Shown here in pieces: positions 49,206-58,150 of a stretch of DNA of 64,000 nucleotides; position 1 is the first letter of the stretch; every line of letters begins with the position of its first letter. The translations under genes were made by a program, and so were the position numbers. Below the pieces are notes generated by a model that was given only the letters and a program-made list of their open reading frames with translations, had not been told where the DNA came from and ran no database searches. The DNA comes from Parabacteroides chongii (GTDB lineage Bacteria; Bacteroidota; Bacteroidia; Bacteroidales; Tannerellaceae), in contig NZ_CP120849.1 of NCBI RefSeq assembly GCF_029581355.1, positions 3,566,501-3,630,500 on the forward strand, in the 5' to 3' direction.

Positions 49206-50771
49206 ATGGATGCAAATATCAGAAAACTTCCAATCGGAATACAGAGTTTTGAAGATATACGTAACAAGGGGTTTGTATATGTAGATAAAACCACCTTGGT
49301 ATATAAACTGGTCAAAACTGGTAAGCCCTATTTCCTGAGCCGTCCCAGACGTTTCGGCAAAAGCCTGCTGTTATCTACGCTGGAAGCCTATTTTCAGGGT
49401 AAGAAGCATTTGTTCGAGGGATTGGCTATCGAACAGTTGGAGCAGGAGTGGGAGACGTATCCGGTGTTGCATTTGGATCTGAATGCAGAGAAATACGATT
49501 CAGTCGAAGCCTTGAATGCTATTTTAAGTTCTCATCTTACACGTTGGGAAGAATTATATGGGAAAGGAACGGATGAGCAAACATTATCCACCCGTTTTGC
49601 CGGTATTATTCGCCGTGCAGCCTTGCAGACCGGGAAACAGGTGGTTGTACTGGTTGACGAATATGATAAGCCGTTATTACAAGTACTGGGCAATGAAGTG
49701 TTGATGAAAGAATATCGTAATACATTAAAAGCCTTCTACGGAGTACTGAAAAGTTCAGATGCCCACCTGCGTTTTATATTTCTGACCGGTGTAACCAAAT
49801 TTGCCCATGTCAGTGTCTTCAGCGATTTGAATCAATTGGCCGATATCAGCATGTATCCCGATTATGCAGCCATTTGCGGGATCACCCAGGATGAATTGCA
49901 GGCGAATTTCATACCGGAACTGGAAGCTCTTTGTGTGGAAAAGAACCTGACAATGGAAGACACCGTTCGTCTGATGACACTCAAATACGACGGTTATCAT
50001 TTCAGGGAGAAAACCCCTGGAGTTTTTAATCCGTTCAGTGTACTGAACTGCCTGCGTACGCTTCGTTTTGACAATTATTGGTTTCAGACAGGTACTCCGA
50101 CCTTTTTGGTAGAATTACTGAAAAAGACAGATTACGATCTGCGTCTGATTTTGGACAGTATGGAGATGCGCGCCTCTGCCTTTTCCGAATATCGTGTGGA
50201 AGCCAACAATCCGATCCCATTACTCTATCAGAGTGGTTATCTGACCATAAAAGGTTATGATGAAGAGTTCGGTTTATACACGTTAGCCTTTCCCAATGAA
50301 GAAGTGAAATATGGTTTTATCGATTTTATCACTCCTTTTTATACAGCCATTACGGAAGACGAAAGTGGCTTTTACATTGGCAAGTTTGTTCGCGAGCTAC
50401 GTGCCGGAAATGTAGACGATTTTATGAAGCGGCTAGAAGTTTTTTTTGCCGACTTTCCTTATGAATTGAACGACAAGACAGAGCGTCATTATCAAGTTGT
50501 TTTTTATATCGTATTTAAGCTGATGGGGCAGTTCTGTGAGGCGGAAGTTCGCAGTGCCAGGGGACGTGCCGACGCTGTAGTGAAAACAAAAGATTATATA
50601 TTCGTATTTGAATTTAAACTGAACGGCAGTATGGAAGAAGCCCTGAAACAAATAGATGATAAAGGTTACCTGATCCCCTATCAAGCAGACGGTCGTCGTT
50701 TGATAAAAGTCGCCGCCTCTTTCAGCCCCCAATTGCGGAATCTGGCAGAATGGGTTGTCATTGAAAATTGA
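49206..50771 (+). CDS. AAA-ATPase-like protein with PD-(D/E)XK nuclease domain
   Basis: A 521-residue protein of the AAA-ATPase_like/PDDEXK_9 family. The N-terminal ATPase has Walker A RPRRFGKS (46-53) and Walker B VVLVDEYDKPLL. The C-terminal nuclease-like fold has GRADAVV (Asp456) and VFEFKL (Glu469, Lys471). The family is present in many near-identical copies in Bacteroidales and other gut bacteria; proposed roles include mobile-element or defence functions, but none is established. Both active sites look intact. It sits alone between DUF4248 and a repeat-rich gap. Confidence 0.92.
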   Translation: MDANIRKLPIGIQSFEDIRNKGFVYVDKTTLVYKLVKTGKPYFLSRPRRFGKSLLLSTLEAYFQGKKHLFEGLAIEQLEQEWETYPVLHLDLNAEKYDSVEALNAILSSHLTRWEELYGKGTDEQTLSTRFAGIIRRAALQTGKQVVVLVDEYDKPLLQVLGNEVLMKEYRNTLKAFYGVLKSSDAHLRFIFLTGVTKFAHVSVFSDLNQLADISMYPDYAAICGITQDELQANFIPELEALCVEKNLTMEDTVRLMTLKYDGYHFREKTPGVFNPFSVLNCLRTLRFDNYWFQTGTPTFLVELLKKTDYDLRLILDSMEMRASAFSEYRVEANNPIPLLYQSGYLTIKGYDEEFGLYTLAFPNEEVKYGFIDFITPFYTAITEDESGFYIGKFVRELRAGNVDDFMKRLEVFFADFPYELNDKTERHYQVVFYIVFKLMGQFCEAEVRSARGRADAVVKTKDYIFVFEFKLNGSMEEALKQIDDKGYLIPYQADGRRLIKVAASFSPQLRNLAEWVVIEN

Positions 50772-50792
50772 CGATATATTAGAAAATAATGA

Positions 50793-50822
50793 GCCAATGT
50801 GCCAATGTGCCAATGTGCCAAT
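50793..50822. repeat. Short tandem repeat, 8-bp unit GCCAATGT
   Basis: Three full units plus GCCAAT directly after the AAA-nuclease stop codon. It is a simple-sequence repeat that could vary in copy number by slippage. Confidence 0.85.
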
Positions 50823-50863
50823 TTAGAGGATTATCTTGATTTCGATATGGGTTTAGCGTCTAA

Positions 50864-51102
50864 TAGCCCTGTAAGGGCAGGACAAATTAGCCCAAGGTTT
50901 TAACCTTGGGTATAAGTGAGTTAAGTTGTTTTTTCAAGTCCTGTAGGGACGCCACAAGAACACGTATATCCTTGTAACGCCCTTACAGGGCTAAAGAGAG
51001 GGGTAGGGTTTGATTATCATTACCCAGGGTTAAAACTTTGGGCTAATTTGGGGTCAGGCTTACAGCCTTCAAGACAACGACACTACATTCAAATATGACA
51101 AA
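50864..51102. repeat. Interleaved inverted repeats plus CAACGACACTACATTCAAAT tail
   Basis: TAGCCCTGTAAGGGC (50864-50878) matches the reverse complement at 50979-50993. The 26-bp arm 50887-50912 (TTAGCCCAAGG... TTGGGTA) matches 51021-51046 with two mismatches. The tail at 51075-51102 is shared with 18584-18611. It fills most of the 50772-51256 gap; no gene and no clear promoter seen there. Confidence 0.8.
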
Positions 51103-51256
51103 TAGTGAATCTTTCCAAACCCTTAAACTAATAATAATGAACCAATTAATATAAGTCAACTAATAAATAACCGGATATTTATGTAATAATTCCGGACCAA
51201 TAACTGATGCCGAAAATATCGGCAGGAAAACAATTCCTATATAATTATAACATGAA

Positions 51257-51940
51257 ATGAATCTGTTTAATATTAAACAGATTATCCGAAAAGTCTTTCG
51301 GATAATCCAATCATTATTGTATTGGTTTACTCAGGTAAAAGTAATCAAATATCTATGGTATAGTCGTAAAATTTGGATATATAGAAAAGCCCATATTAAA
51401 CTTCATAGGACTTCTCAGTTGTTGATTAAAAAGAAAAATAGTCTACGTTTGGGAGGTCCCTGGGAACCTATAGGAAATAATTTTTATCCGGCTTTTTTCG
51501 ATACCCATTTTGTTGCTTATAAAAACACCTATGTAGAAATAAGCGGTAAGGTTCGTGTACAAACGGGATGTCTTTTTCGTATTCAGGAAAATGCCAGGTT
51601 GATATTAGGTGAAAATATATTGTTTAATAGTTTTGGGATGATATATTGTTATGAAATGATTAAAGTCGGTGATGATGTTGTAATAGGTCCATATGTCAAG
51701 ATTAGGGATTCCGATAGCCATCATTTTGAATATCCTGGTTATGAGAAAAAGACAACGGCCCCGATCATCATAGAAAATCACGTTTGGATAGGACTGAATG
51801 TTACCATCCTTAAAGGTGTAACCATTGGTGAAGGAGCTGTTATAGCAGCCGGTTCAGTAGTTACAAAAAACATTCCTCCTCATTGTTTAGCCGGTGGAAA
51901 TCCTGCAACAGTTCTTCGCGAAAATGTTGTTTGGAGATGA
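51257..51940 (+). CDS. Hexapeptide-repeat O-acyltransferase
   Basis: A 227-residue protein with a left-handed beta-helix domain (about 95-220; hexapeptide motifs such as IGPYVKI, IENHVWIGLNVTILKGVTIGEGAVIAAGSVVTKNIPPHCLAGGNPA). It uses acetyl-CoA or a similar donor to acylate a sugar hydroxyl. Its catalytic histidine is probably in RDSDSHHFEY. It begins the second glycan block and is similar to the 61303 gene. Confidence 0.9.
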   Translation: MNLFNIKQIIRKVFRIIQSLLYWFTQVKVIKYLWYSRKIWIYRKAHIKLHRTSQLLIKKKNSLRLGGPWEPIGNNFYPAFFDTHFVAYKNTYVEISGKVRVQTGCLFRIQENARLILGENILFNSFGMIYCYEMIKVGDDVVIGPYVKIRDSDSHHFEYPGYEKKTTAPIIIENHVWIGLNVTILKGVTIGEGAVIAAGSVVTKNIPPHCLAGGNPATVLRENVVWR

Positions 51941-51977
51941 TAAGTAAGTTGATAAATATACTATTATAAGTTTTGTA

Positions 51978-52913
51978 ATGAAAAGGTTTTTATTAAAACT
52001 GTTCTATTTCTTATTCCCTTTGGGATTATTAGCTTTTACTGTAGATTATTGTATGACAGATACATTAGAAAAATCTGATTTTCCGCGATTTAGAAGATGG
52101 TATGAATTGACCCGACAAATAAATGCCGATATATTGATAACCGGTAGTTCACGAGCTTCTTTTCATGTCGATCCATATATTTTGGATAGTATACTACGGA
52201 AAAATACATTTAATATAGGAATTTCGGGAGGACCTTATGAAATATCTGAAGTAGCCTATCGAATTTATAAAAAGCATAATCATAAAAAGATAGAACTGAT
52301 ATTGTGTAATGTCGATTTTTTATGGTTCGGTAATTATGCTTTTCCTTGTAGTAAAGTGGATTATGCACCTTTCTATCATGATCCTTCTTTTAAAACTATA
52401 GTTGAAACAATGAATTTATCTCCGACAGAAAAATATATACCGGCTGTCAGATATGGAGGACAAACGGATTTGTTGAAAAAAGCATTTGGAATAGGTATAA
52501 AATGGGAAGATGAACTGATTGCAAGGAAAGCTGTGTGGAAAAAAGGTGCTTTTCTTGTGGACGAGGTCAACAAACCATTGAGTTTGATGTCTTCCTCTAT
52601 GTCTTTTCAAAGAGGCGAAGAACGGATCAAACGGTTCACCTATTTTCTGGATGAATGTAAAGATGATTCGGTACAAGTTGTTTTATTTAAAAGTCCGATT
52701 CATCCCTCTGCATATAAAAAGTTAATAAATATTGAAAGTTCGTTTCTTCTGATTGACAGCATTGCTGAAGTATACAGACTAAATGTGTTGGACTATACTG
52801 ATTATTTGATAGAAGATACTTCCTGCTTTTTTGATCCTGTTCATCTGAATTATAAAGGAGCAGAACTTTTTTCTACTCGTTTAGCCCATGATGTTGATTC
52901 GTTATTAAAGTAA
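51978..52913 (+). CDS. SGNH-hydrolase-like membrane-anchored protein
   Basis: A 311-residue protein with an N-terminal transmembrane anchor (LLKLFYFLFPLGLLAFTVDY). SGNH features: nucleophile motif LITGSSRASFHVDP and the C-terminal DxxH dyad in FFDPVHLNYKGAELF. It sits 17 bp before an MBOAT gene, the usual arrangement in which MBOAT carries an acyl group across the membrane and the SGNH partner places it on the polymer (as with AlgI-AlgJ/X). Expected role: O-acetylation of the extracytoplasmic glycan (inference). Confidence 0.75.
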   Translation: MKRFLLKLFYFLFPLGLLAFTVDYCMTDTLEKSDFPRFRRWYELTRQINADILITGSSRASFHVDPYILDSILRKNTFNIGISGGPYEISEVAYRIYKKHNHKKIELILCNVDFLWFGNYAFPCSKVDYAPFYHDPSFKTIVETMNLSPTEKYIPAVRYGGQTDLLKKAFGIGIKWEDELIARKAVWKKGAFLVDEVNKPLSLMSSSMSFQRGEERIKRFTYFLDECKDDSVQVVLFKSPIHPSAYKKLINIESSFLLIDSIAEVYRLNVLDYTDYLIEDTSCFFDPVHLNYKGAELFSTRLAHDVDSLLK

Positions 52914-52929
52914 AATTATAGTTGTTTTT

Positions 52930-54360
52930 ATGTTGTTCAATTCATTTGAGTTTGCCTTATTTCTTCCGGCAGTTTTTTTATTGTATTGGTTCGTATTTGA
53001 CCGAAGTATAAAACTGCGGAATTTATTTATAGTAGGAGTTAGTTATTTGTTTTATGGTTGGTGGGATGTACGTTTCCTATTATTAATTACTCTGACAACT
53101 ATCATCAGTTTTATTTCGGGTATATTGATTTCGCGTTATCCGACAAAAGCATATTGGGCGAGCGCTTTCAGTATTTTATTTAATATCGGTTTATTGGCGT
53201 ATTTTAAATACTGTAATTTTTTTATTGAAAGTTTAGTCGAAAGTTTTCGGATGCTGGGTATAGAGCTTTCTATTCGTCCATTGCAGATCATCTTACCGGT
53301 CGGCATTAGTTTTTATACTTTTCAAGCATTGAGTTATACGATTGATGTATATAAGAAAAAAATAGAACCGACTTGTGATATTGTGGCTTACTTTGCTTAT
53401 GTGAGTTTTTTTCCTCAATTGGTAGCAGGTCCAATTGAGCGTGCGACACATCTATTGCCCCAGTTTTTCAATCAAACTGTTTTTTCTTATCCGGTAGCGG
53501 TAGATGGTGTGAGGCAGATACTTTGGGGACTGTTTAAAAAAGTTGTAGTAGCCGATAATTGTGCCCGGTGGGTGGATACTGTATACAATTCTTATTCGGA
53601 ACAATCCTCTTTGACACTGATTGTCACAGCTATGTTGTTTTCGATTCAGATCTATTGCGATTTTTCAGGTTATTCGGATATGGCCATAGGTACAGCTCGT
53701 TTATTGGGGTTTAATTTAATGCGGAATTTTAATATGCCTTATTTTTCAAGAGATATTGCAGAGTTTTGGCGTCGTTGGCATATATCGCTTACTACGATGT
53801 TTCGCGATTATGTGTATATTCCGTTAGGAGGGAGTCGTTGTTCGCGATGGCTGAATGTACGTAATACATTTATTGTCTTTTTATTAAGTGGTTTATGGCA
53901 TGGCGCTAATTATACGTTTGTCTTTTGGGGGATATTCAATGCAATATTATTTCTTCCATTATTACTTTTGAAAAAGAATCACAGGTATACCGGTATACCT
54001 GCTGAAGGCAAGATCTTGCCTTCAGCAGGAGAGTTTACATCCATATCGATAACATTTATACTGGTTACAATTGGTTGGATATTTTTCCGTTCCGATAGTT
54101 TGGGACAGGCATTTAATTATTTATCGATAATTTTTCATTTTGAATCGTTTGATTTAATACAAAAGAGAGAGGTATTATATCTTTTTATTCTTGTGTTGAC
54201 ATTGCTATTGGGTGAATGGCTTCAACGGGATAAAGAACATGCCCTGCAAATTGATAATTTACCATTGTGGCAAAGATATTGTATCTATTATTTTCTGATT
54301 TTTATGTGTTTTTGGTTTTCTATTCCAGAAGATATACCATTTATTTATTTTCAGTTTTAA
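52930..54360 (+). CDS. MBOAT-family O-acyltransferase (AlgI-like)
   Basis: A 476-residue polytopic membrane protein. Family motifs: FFPQLVAGPIERATHLLPQF, CDFSGYSDMAIGTARLLGF, FWRRWHISLTTMFRDYVYIPLGG, and the active-site GLWHGANYTFVFWG with the conserved His. It transfers acyl groups across the cytoplasmic membrane to a polysaccharide-modifying partner, probably the SGNH-like protein encoded upstream. Confidence 0.95.
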   Translation: MLFNSFEFALFLPAVFLLYWFVFDRSIKLRNLFIVGVSYLFYGWWDVRFLLLITLTTIISFISGILISRYPTKAYWASAFSILFNIGLLAYFKYCNFFIESLVESFRMLGIELSIRPLQIILPVGISFYTFQALSYTIDVYKKKIEPTCDIVAYFAYVSFFPQLVAGPIERATHLLPQFFNQTVFSYPVAVDGVRQILWGLFKKVVVADNCARWVDTVYNSYSEQSSLTLIVTAMLFSIQIYCDFSGYSDMAIGTARLLGFNLMRNFNMPYFSRDIAEFWRRWHISLTTMFRDYVYIPLGGSRCSRWLNVRNTFIVFLLSGLWHGANYTFVFWGIFNAILFLPLLLLKKNHRYTGIPAEGKILPSAGEFTSISITFILVTIGWIFFRSDSLGQAFNYLSIIFHFESFDLIQKREVLYLFILVLTLLLGEWLQRDKEHALQIDNLPLWQRYCIYYFLIFMCFWFSIPEDIPFIYFQF

Positions 54361-54383
54361 AGAGTTTTTTTAATCCAATTTAT

Positions 54384-55052
54384 ATGAAGTATGTTACAGT
54401 AATCCCTGCTCGCGGGGGATCAAAACGTTTGCCGGGGAAAAATATTTTTCCTTTGGGAGGTAAGCCTTTGTTAGCCCATTCCATTCTTTATTCCCGGCAG
54501 GTTCTGCCTGATACGGAACTATATGTATCGACTGATAAGGAGGAAATAGCTCATGTGGCACGTGAATATGGAGCAGAAGTGATTGAACGTCCGGCGGAGT
54601 TGTCCGGTGATTTATGCTCGACGGATTTGGCTATGCAACATGCGGCCACTCAACTTCTAAGAGAAGGCAAAATGTTCGATTATATGGTTCTATTACAAGC
54701 TACCAATCCGCTTCGTCCGGAGGGTATGATGGAAGATGCCATACAAGTAATTGAAACTGGCCAATATGATAGTTTGTTTACGGTCTCTCCTTTAGTTAGG
54801 AAATTAGGCCGTTTAATAGATGAAAAGTTTGTCCCCTGGAATTTTGTTTTCGGTCAGCGTAGCCAGGACATGGAGCCTCTTTATTTTGAAAACGGACTGT
54901 TGTATATCACAAGTAAAGAGCAAATATTGAAAGGGAATATCCGAGGTAAATCGTTATTTTCTTTAGTCGTCGATCATCCGTTTGGCTCATTGGATATAGA
55001 CACACAGGAGGATTTTGACAGGGTGGAATATTATATGCATAAATATTTATAA
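54384..55052 (+). CDS. neuA: Acylneuraminate (nonulosonate) cytidylyltransferase
   Basis: 222 residues from the ATG at 54384; the frame runs upstream into the MBOAT gene, but the domain begins here. N-terminal MKYVTVIPARGGSKRLPGKNIFPLGGKPLLAHSI is the CTP-binding signature. LLQATNPLRP and SLDIDTQEDFDRVEYYM complete the family pattern. It activates sialic acid or another nonulosonate as the CMP sugar. No neuB/neuC-type synthesis genes are visible in the window, so the sugar must come from genes elsewhere or be scavenged. Symbol by family. Confidence 0.88.
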   Translation: MKYVTVIPARGGSKRLPGKNIFPLGGKPLLAHSILYSRQVLPDTELYVSTDKEEIAHVAREYGAEVIERPAELSGDLCSTDLAMQHAATQLLREGKMFDYMVLLQATNPLRPEGMMEDAIQVIETGQYDSLFTVSPLVRKLGRLIDEKFVPWNFVFGQRSQDMEPLYFENGLLYITSKEQILKGNIRGKSLFSLVVDHPFGSLDIDTQEDFDRVEYYMHKYL

Positions 55053-55055
55053 GTG

Positions 55056-56057
55056 ATGAACTTGTTTAAAAAATATAAGGCGATAGCTTATTTGCCTACC
55101 CCTTATACATTATTGCAATATTACCTGTTAGAACCTTATCGAATAGAAGATACCCTATTTTTTATTCATGAGCGTTTTCCGAGGGACATATCATCTCGTA
55201 TGAAGAATACGTTCTGTTTGTTGGGCGGATCTTATATAAAACGCTATTATTCTTTTTTGATAATCGGTTATTATTTTCTTAGAAATCGAAATATCCCTGT
55301 CTTTTTGGGTGGAGATCTAGCATATACAAATCTATTCCTTTTCCGTTTTACAACGATCTTTTACCTGGAAGACGGAACCGGTTCTTATGTATTCGTTAAT
55401 CAGAAAGATAAACAGATGGTTCATAAGAAAGAATCTAACTGGTCAAGATGGCTTTGGGGTGATATTTATCCCTGTTGGGGACTGGCTCAGAATGTGAAAA
55501 GTATCTATCTGACCGGTATTTTACCCATACCGGAGATAATAGCCGAAAAGGTCAAATTAATTGATCTGAACTATTTATGGGAACAAAAAAGTCCGGAGCA
55601 AAAAAGGAAAATATGGCATTTATTCATGCCGGAAGATTTCGATATGCATTTGATTAATAACTACGAAACAGTGCTGATTACTCAGCCGTTCAGCGAATAT
55701 TCAGATGGTTTTTTCTCCGAGGCAGACAAAATAGAGATTTACCACCGGTTGTTGACCGGCTATCCGGAATCGAAGATATTGATTAAAACTCATCCGGCTG
55801 AAACGACCGATTATTCACACTATTTTCCTTCGGCCTGTATATTAACTTGTGTATGTCCGATGGAGTTATTGTTGTTTTCAGGATTGCATCCGCGCAGGAT
55901 TGTCACTGTTGACTCTACAGCCGCTTTTCATTTCGATGATTCTGTTGAAAAGATAATAGCCGGATACGGTGTGACTCCTGCTTTGGCAAAAGAAGCTAAA
56001 AGGCGGGGTATTTCTGATGAAAAACTAGATAATTACATAACAAAACAATCCAAATAA
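55056..56057 (+). CDS. GT52 sialyltransferase-like glycosyltransferase
   Basis: 333 residues from the ATG at 55056 (a GTG at 55053 is also possible), 3 bp after neuA. Motifs FYLEDGTGSY, LITQPFSEYSDGFF, ILIKTHPAETTDYSHYFP and IVTVDSTAAFHF fit GT52, which includes the bacterial alpha-2,3-sialyltransferases (CMP-Neu5Ac donors). Its pairing with neuA supports transfer of a nonulosonate to the glycan. Linkage unknown. Confidence 0.82.
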   Translation: MNLFKKYKAIAYLPTPYTLLQYYLLEPYRIEDTLFFIHERFPRDISSRMKNTFCLLGGSYIKRYYSFLIIGYYFLRNRNIPVFLGGDLAYTNLFLFRFTTIFYLEDGTGSYVFVNQKDKQMVHKKESNWSRWLWGDIYPCWGLAQNVKSIYLTGILPIPEIIAEKVKLIDLNYLWEQKSPEQKRKIWHLFMPEDFDMHLINNYETVLITQPFSEYSDGFFSEADKIEIYHRLLTGYPESKILIKTHPAETTDYSHYFPSACILTCVCPMELLLFSGLHPRRIVTVDSTAAFHFDDSVEKIIAGYGVTPALAKEAKRRGISDEKLDNYITKQSK

Positions 56058-56060
56058 ATC

Positions 56061-57215
56061 ATGCGAAAAAGAATTATTGAGGGAATTGCCGGCTTAGGTT
56101 TGCTGGCTGTTCTGCCGGCTTGCCACACACAGAAGCAAGCCATCCCGTCAGCCGACCTGTATGCGCTAGCCGCAGGTCCAGTAGAAATCGTATCGGAACA
56201 GGGAGCGCAGTCTCCTGCCAAGACGCAGGGAAGAAGCATTCTGATCCCCCAATTGCAGGTAGATGCCCAGTCTGTTTATAACAAGATGATCACGTACATC
56301 AACCCCGATGAAGAACTGCTGCCTACTGTCTCGGTAGCGAAGCTGGCCGCTTACATCGATTTCCCGGCAGGCAGTGTACAGGTCAATCCGAAGTATGGAA
56401 ATAACCGTGCCGAACTGGCGAAGCTGGACGGGCAGTTGAAACCCCTGTTGCAGGCCGGCAGTGGAAAAATCAAGAAGATCCGTATTATCGGTTATGCTTC
56501 TCCCGACGGCAATACGAAAACAAATGAACAACTGGCCGGTAACCGTTCGATCCAGTTTAAGAATTACCTGCAGAAACAGCTCCATTTGCCCAATGACGGG
56601 CTGATCACAGTCGACTGGGTAGGAGAAGACTGGGAGGGATTACAACGTCTTATTGCCGGATCGGATAAGAAATACAGCAGCCGTGTGTTGTCGATCTTCC
56701 AGTTGACCGATGATCCGGACAGCCGTCGTAAACAGATCAAGGCGATAGACAACGGAGCTGTTTACAAGGATATCGAGAAAAGTTTTTTCAGCCGTTTGCG
56801 CCGTATGGAGCTGGCCGTTGAAACCGAATCGGAAATGGTGTCCGTCAATGATCCTCAGTTAATCGAAAAAGTCTATAACCAGCCGGATAAAGTATCCCTG
56901 CAGGATTTCTTTCGCGTAGCCGCTTTATACCGTCCGGGTACGGAGCAATATCGTGAAATATATGAAATAGCAGCCTATACGTATCCTGCCTGTAAAGTAG
57001 CTCAACTGAATGCGGCAGCCGCCGCCTTATCACAGGGAGATAAAGAATCGGCCCGCTACTTCTTTCAGCAGGTAAATGGAGATCCGCGCGCTTACAATAA
57101 CTTAGGGGTCTTGTCGTTGATGGATGGTGATAAGGAAAATGCAGCTGGTTATTTTCGAAAATATTTACCACAAAATCCACGTATAGCACGTGAGAATCTG
57201 AATTATTTAGAATAA
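56061..57215 (+). CDS. OmpA-like lipoprotein, related to DUF3868-type C-termini
   Basis: A 384-residue protein with a lipoprotein signal (LAVLPAC, Cys near residue 21). The central region (about 95-210; IDFPAGSVQVNPKYGNNRAEL, IRIIGYASPDGNTKTNEQLAGNRSI, VGEDWEGLQRLI) is the OmpA-like peptidoglycan-binding type seen in fimbria-associated DUF3868 proteins. A helical TPR-like C-terminus follows (about 280-384). It may anchor a surface structure to peptidoglycan (inference). It starts 3 bp after the GT52 gene, though its codon use looks less A/T-rich than the glycan genes. Confidence 0.75.
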   Translation: MRKRIIEGIAGLGLLAVLPACHTQKQAIPSADLYALAAGPVEIVSEQGAQSPAKTQGRSILIPQLQVDAQSVYNKMITYINPDEELLPTVSVAKLAAYIDFPAGSVQVNPKYGNNRAELAKLDGQLKPLLQAGSGKIKKIRIIGYASPDGNTKTNEQLAGNRSIQFKNYLQKQLHLPNDGLITVDWVGEDWEGLQRLIAGSDKKYSSRVLSIFQLTDDPDSRRKQIKAIDNGAVYKDIEKSFFSRLRRMELAVETESEMVSVNDPQLIEKVYNQPDKVSLQDFFRVAALYRPGTEQYREIYEIAAYTYPACKVAQLNAAAAALSQGDKESARYFFQQVNGDPRAYNNLGVLSLMDGDKENAAGYFRKYLPQNPRIARENLNYLE

Positions 57216-57248
57216 TAAAACAGGTATCTTTTGAAATGTTAATACTAG

Positions 57249-57267
57249 ACTTTTGATTTCAAAAGTC
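57249..57267 (+). terminator. Short hairpin after the OmpA-like gene
   Basis: GACTTTTG/CAAAAGTC (57249-57256, 57260-57267) followed by T-rich sequence. Another CAAAAGTCC copy at 57281-57289 could pair alternatively. Confidence 0.45.
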
Positions 57268-57385
57268 CTTTATTTTACGTTCAAAAGTCCCTTGTTTTTT
57301 CAGCGGGTAAAGCGTTCTCTTCCGGGCATAAATGTGGAAAAGATGAATACAAAACAAATATCGATAAATAAAAAATTTTTATGCT

Positions 57386-57829
57386 ATGTCGGGAGGCAAA
57401 CAGTTGTCTTTCCCTACTTTTAAATCCAATATACAGAAAGAATCCGATCCGGTTGGAAAGATACTGGAATGTGCCCTGTTTCTTCGTCTGACAAATCTGG
57501 CGGGAAGCCGGAAATCGTGGAAGAAATTTGCAGATAGTTTTTTCGGTTATTACCAACCTGTCATCCTGGAGTATTTCGGTTATAAACCGGATGTGCTGAA
57601 AATCCCTAAAGTAAAAGTAATTGACAAAGGGTTATTTATGGCGGTACTGACGGCTATGCATAAAACCGGTATGTTCGACTGTTATGCCAGTGAACTGGCT
57701 ACAGCCGTGGTGGCTGTGTTTGACGTAAAACTTCAGTTATCGAGTATACAGCAGGATTTATACGACCAATTACTCGAATACGAGGACGTTTTAGGTTTCT
57801 TTAATAATTACAGAAAATACGAATTCTAA
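57386..57829 (+). CDS. Hypothetical protein (147 aa) upstream of the replication module
   Basis: I do not recognise a family. It has no signal peptide and is helical, with repeated aromatic pairs (FADSFFGYYQPVILEYFGYKPD) and a C-terminal acidic helix (DLYDQLLEYEDVLGFFNNYRKYEF). It precedes the winged-helix/DnaB/primase genes by about 320 bp in the same direction and may belong to that module. Codon use and length are consistent with a real gene. Confidence 0.6.
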   Translation: MSGGKQLSFPTFKSNIQKESDPVGKILECALFLRLTNLAGSRKSWKKFADSFFGYYQPVILEYFGYKPDVLKIPKVKVIDKGLFMAVLTAMHKTGMFDCYASELATAVVAVFDVKLQLSSIQQDLYDQLLEYEDVLGFFNNYRKYEF

Positions 57830-58020
57830 AAACTGAATAATTAACCCGCTCAGAATGAGCTTGCTTTGCCTGCTTTTTTTTGACTTTTCATCAAATCCGT
57901 CCGGATGGCTTCGTGCCTTAAATTTGTTGGTAACCGAATGGGTGATTGGCAGGTCTTTTAAATTTTTGATTCGCTCTTTTATTTTTATTATAAATAATAT
58001 TTATTCTATATTTAAGAGAG

Positions 58021-58058
58021 TTGTAACCGGGGGTGTAACCCTTACAGATTGTAACCGG
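58021..58058. repeat. GTAACC direct repeats upstream of the winged-helix/DnaB module
   Basis: TTGTAACCGG at 58021-58030 and 58049-58058, with GTGTAACCCT between (58033-58042) and a further TTGGTAACCG at 57927-57936. They may be operators or weak iterons. The 57830-58150 gap (321 bp) holds these; a 92-codon ORF there is not convincing. Confidence 0.5.
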
Positions 58059-58150
58059 TCTGATACATATAAAAATCAAGAACTTTCAGAAAAACCTTTG
58101 CCGGGACTTTATCCGGGACACTTTAATTATTAAACAGAAAGGGTAAGATT

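Noticed and set aside
54267..54383. Longer start for the cytidylyltransferase
   Set aside because: The extension lies inside the MBOAT gene in another frame; the CTP-binding motif begins at the ATG at 54384.
57855..58133. 92-codon ORF before the winged-helix gene
   Set aside because: Composition is unconvincing, it overlaps the GTAACC repeats, and it has no recognisable domain or clear start.
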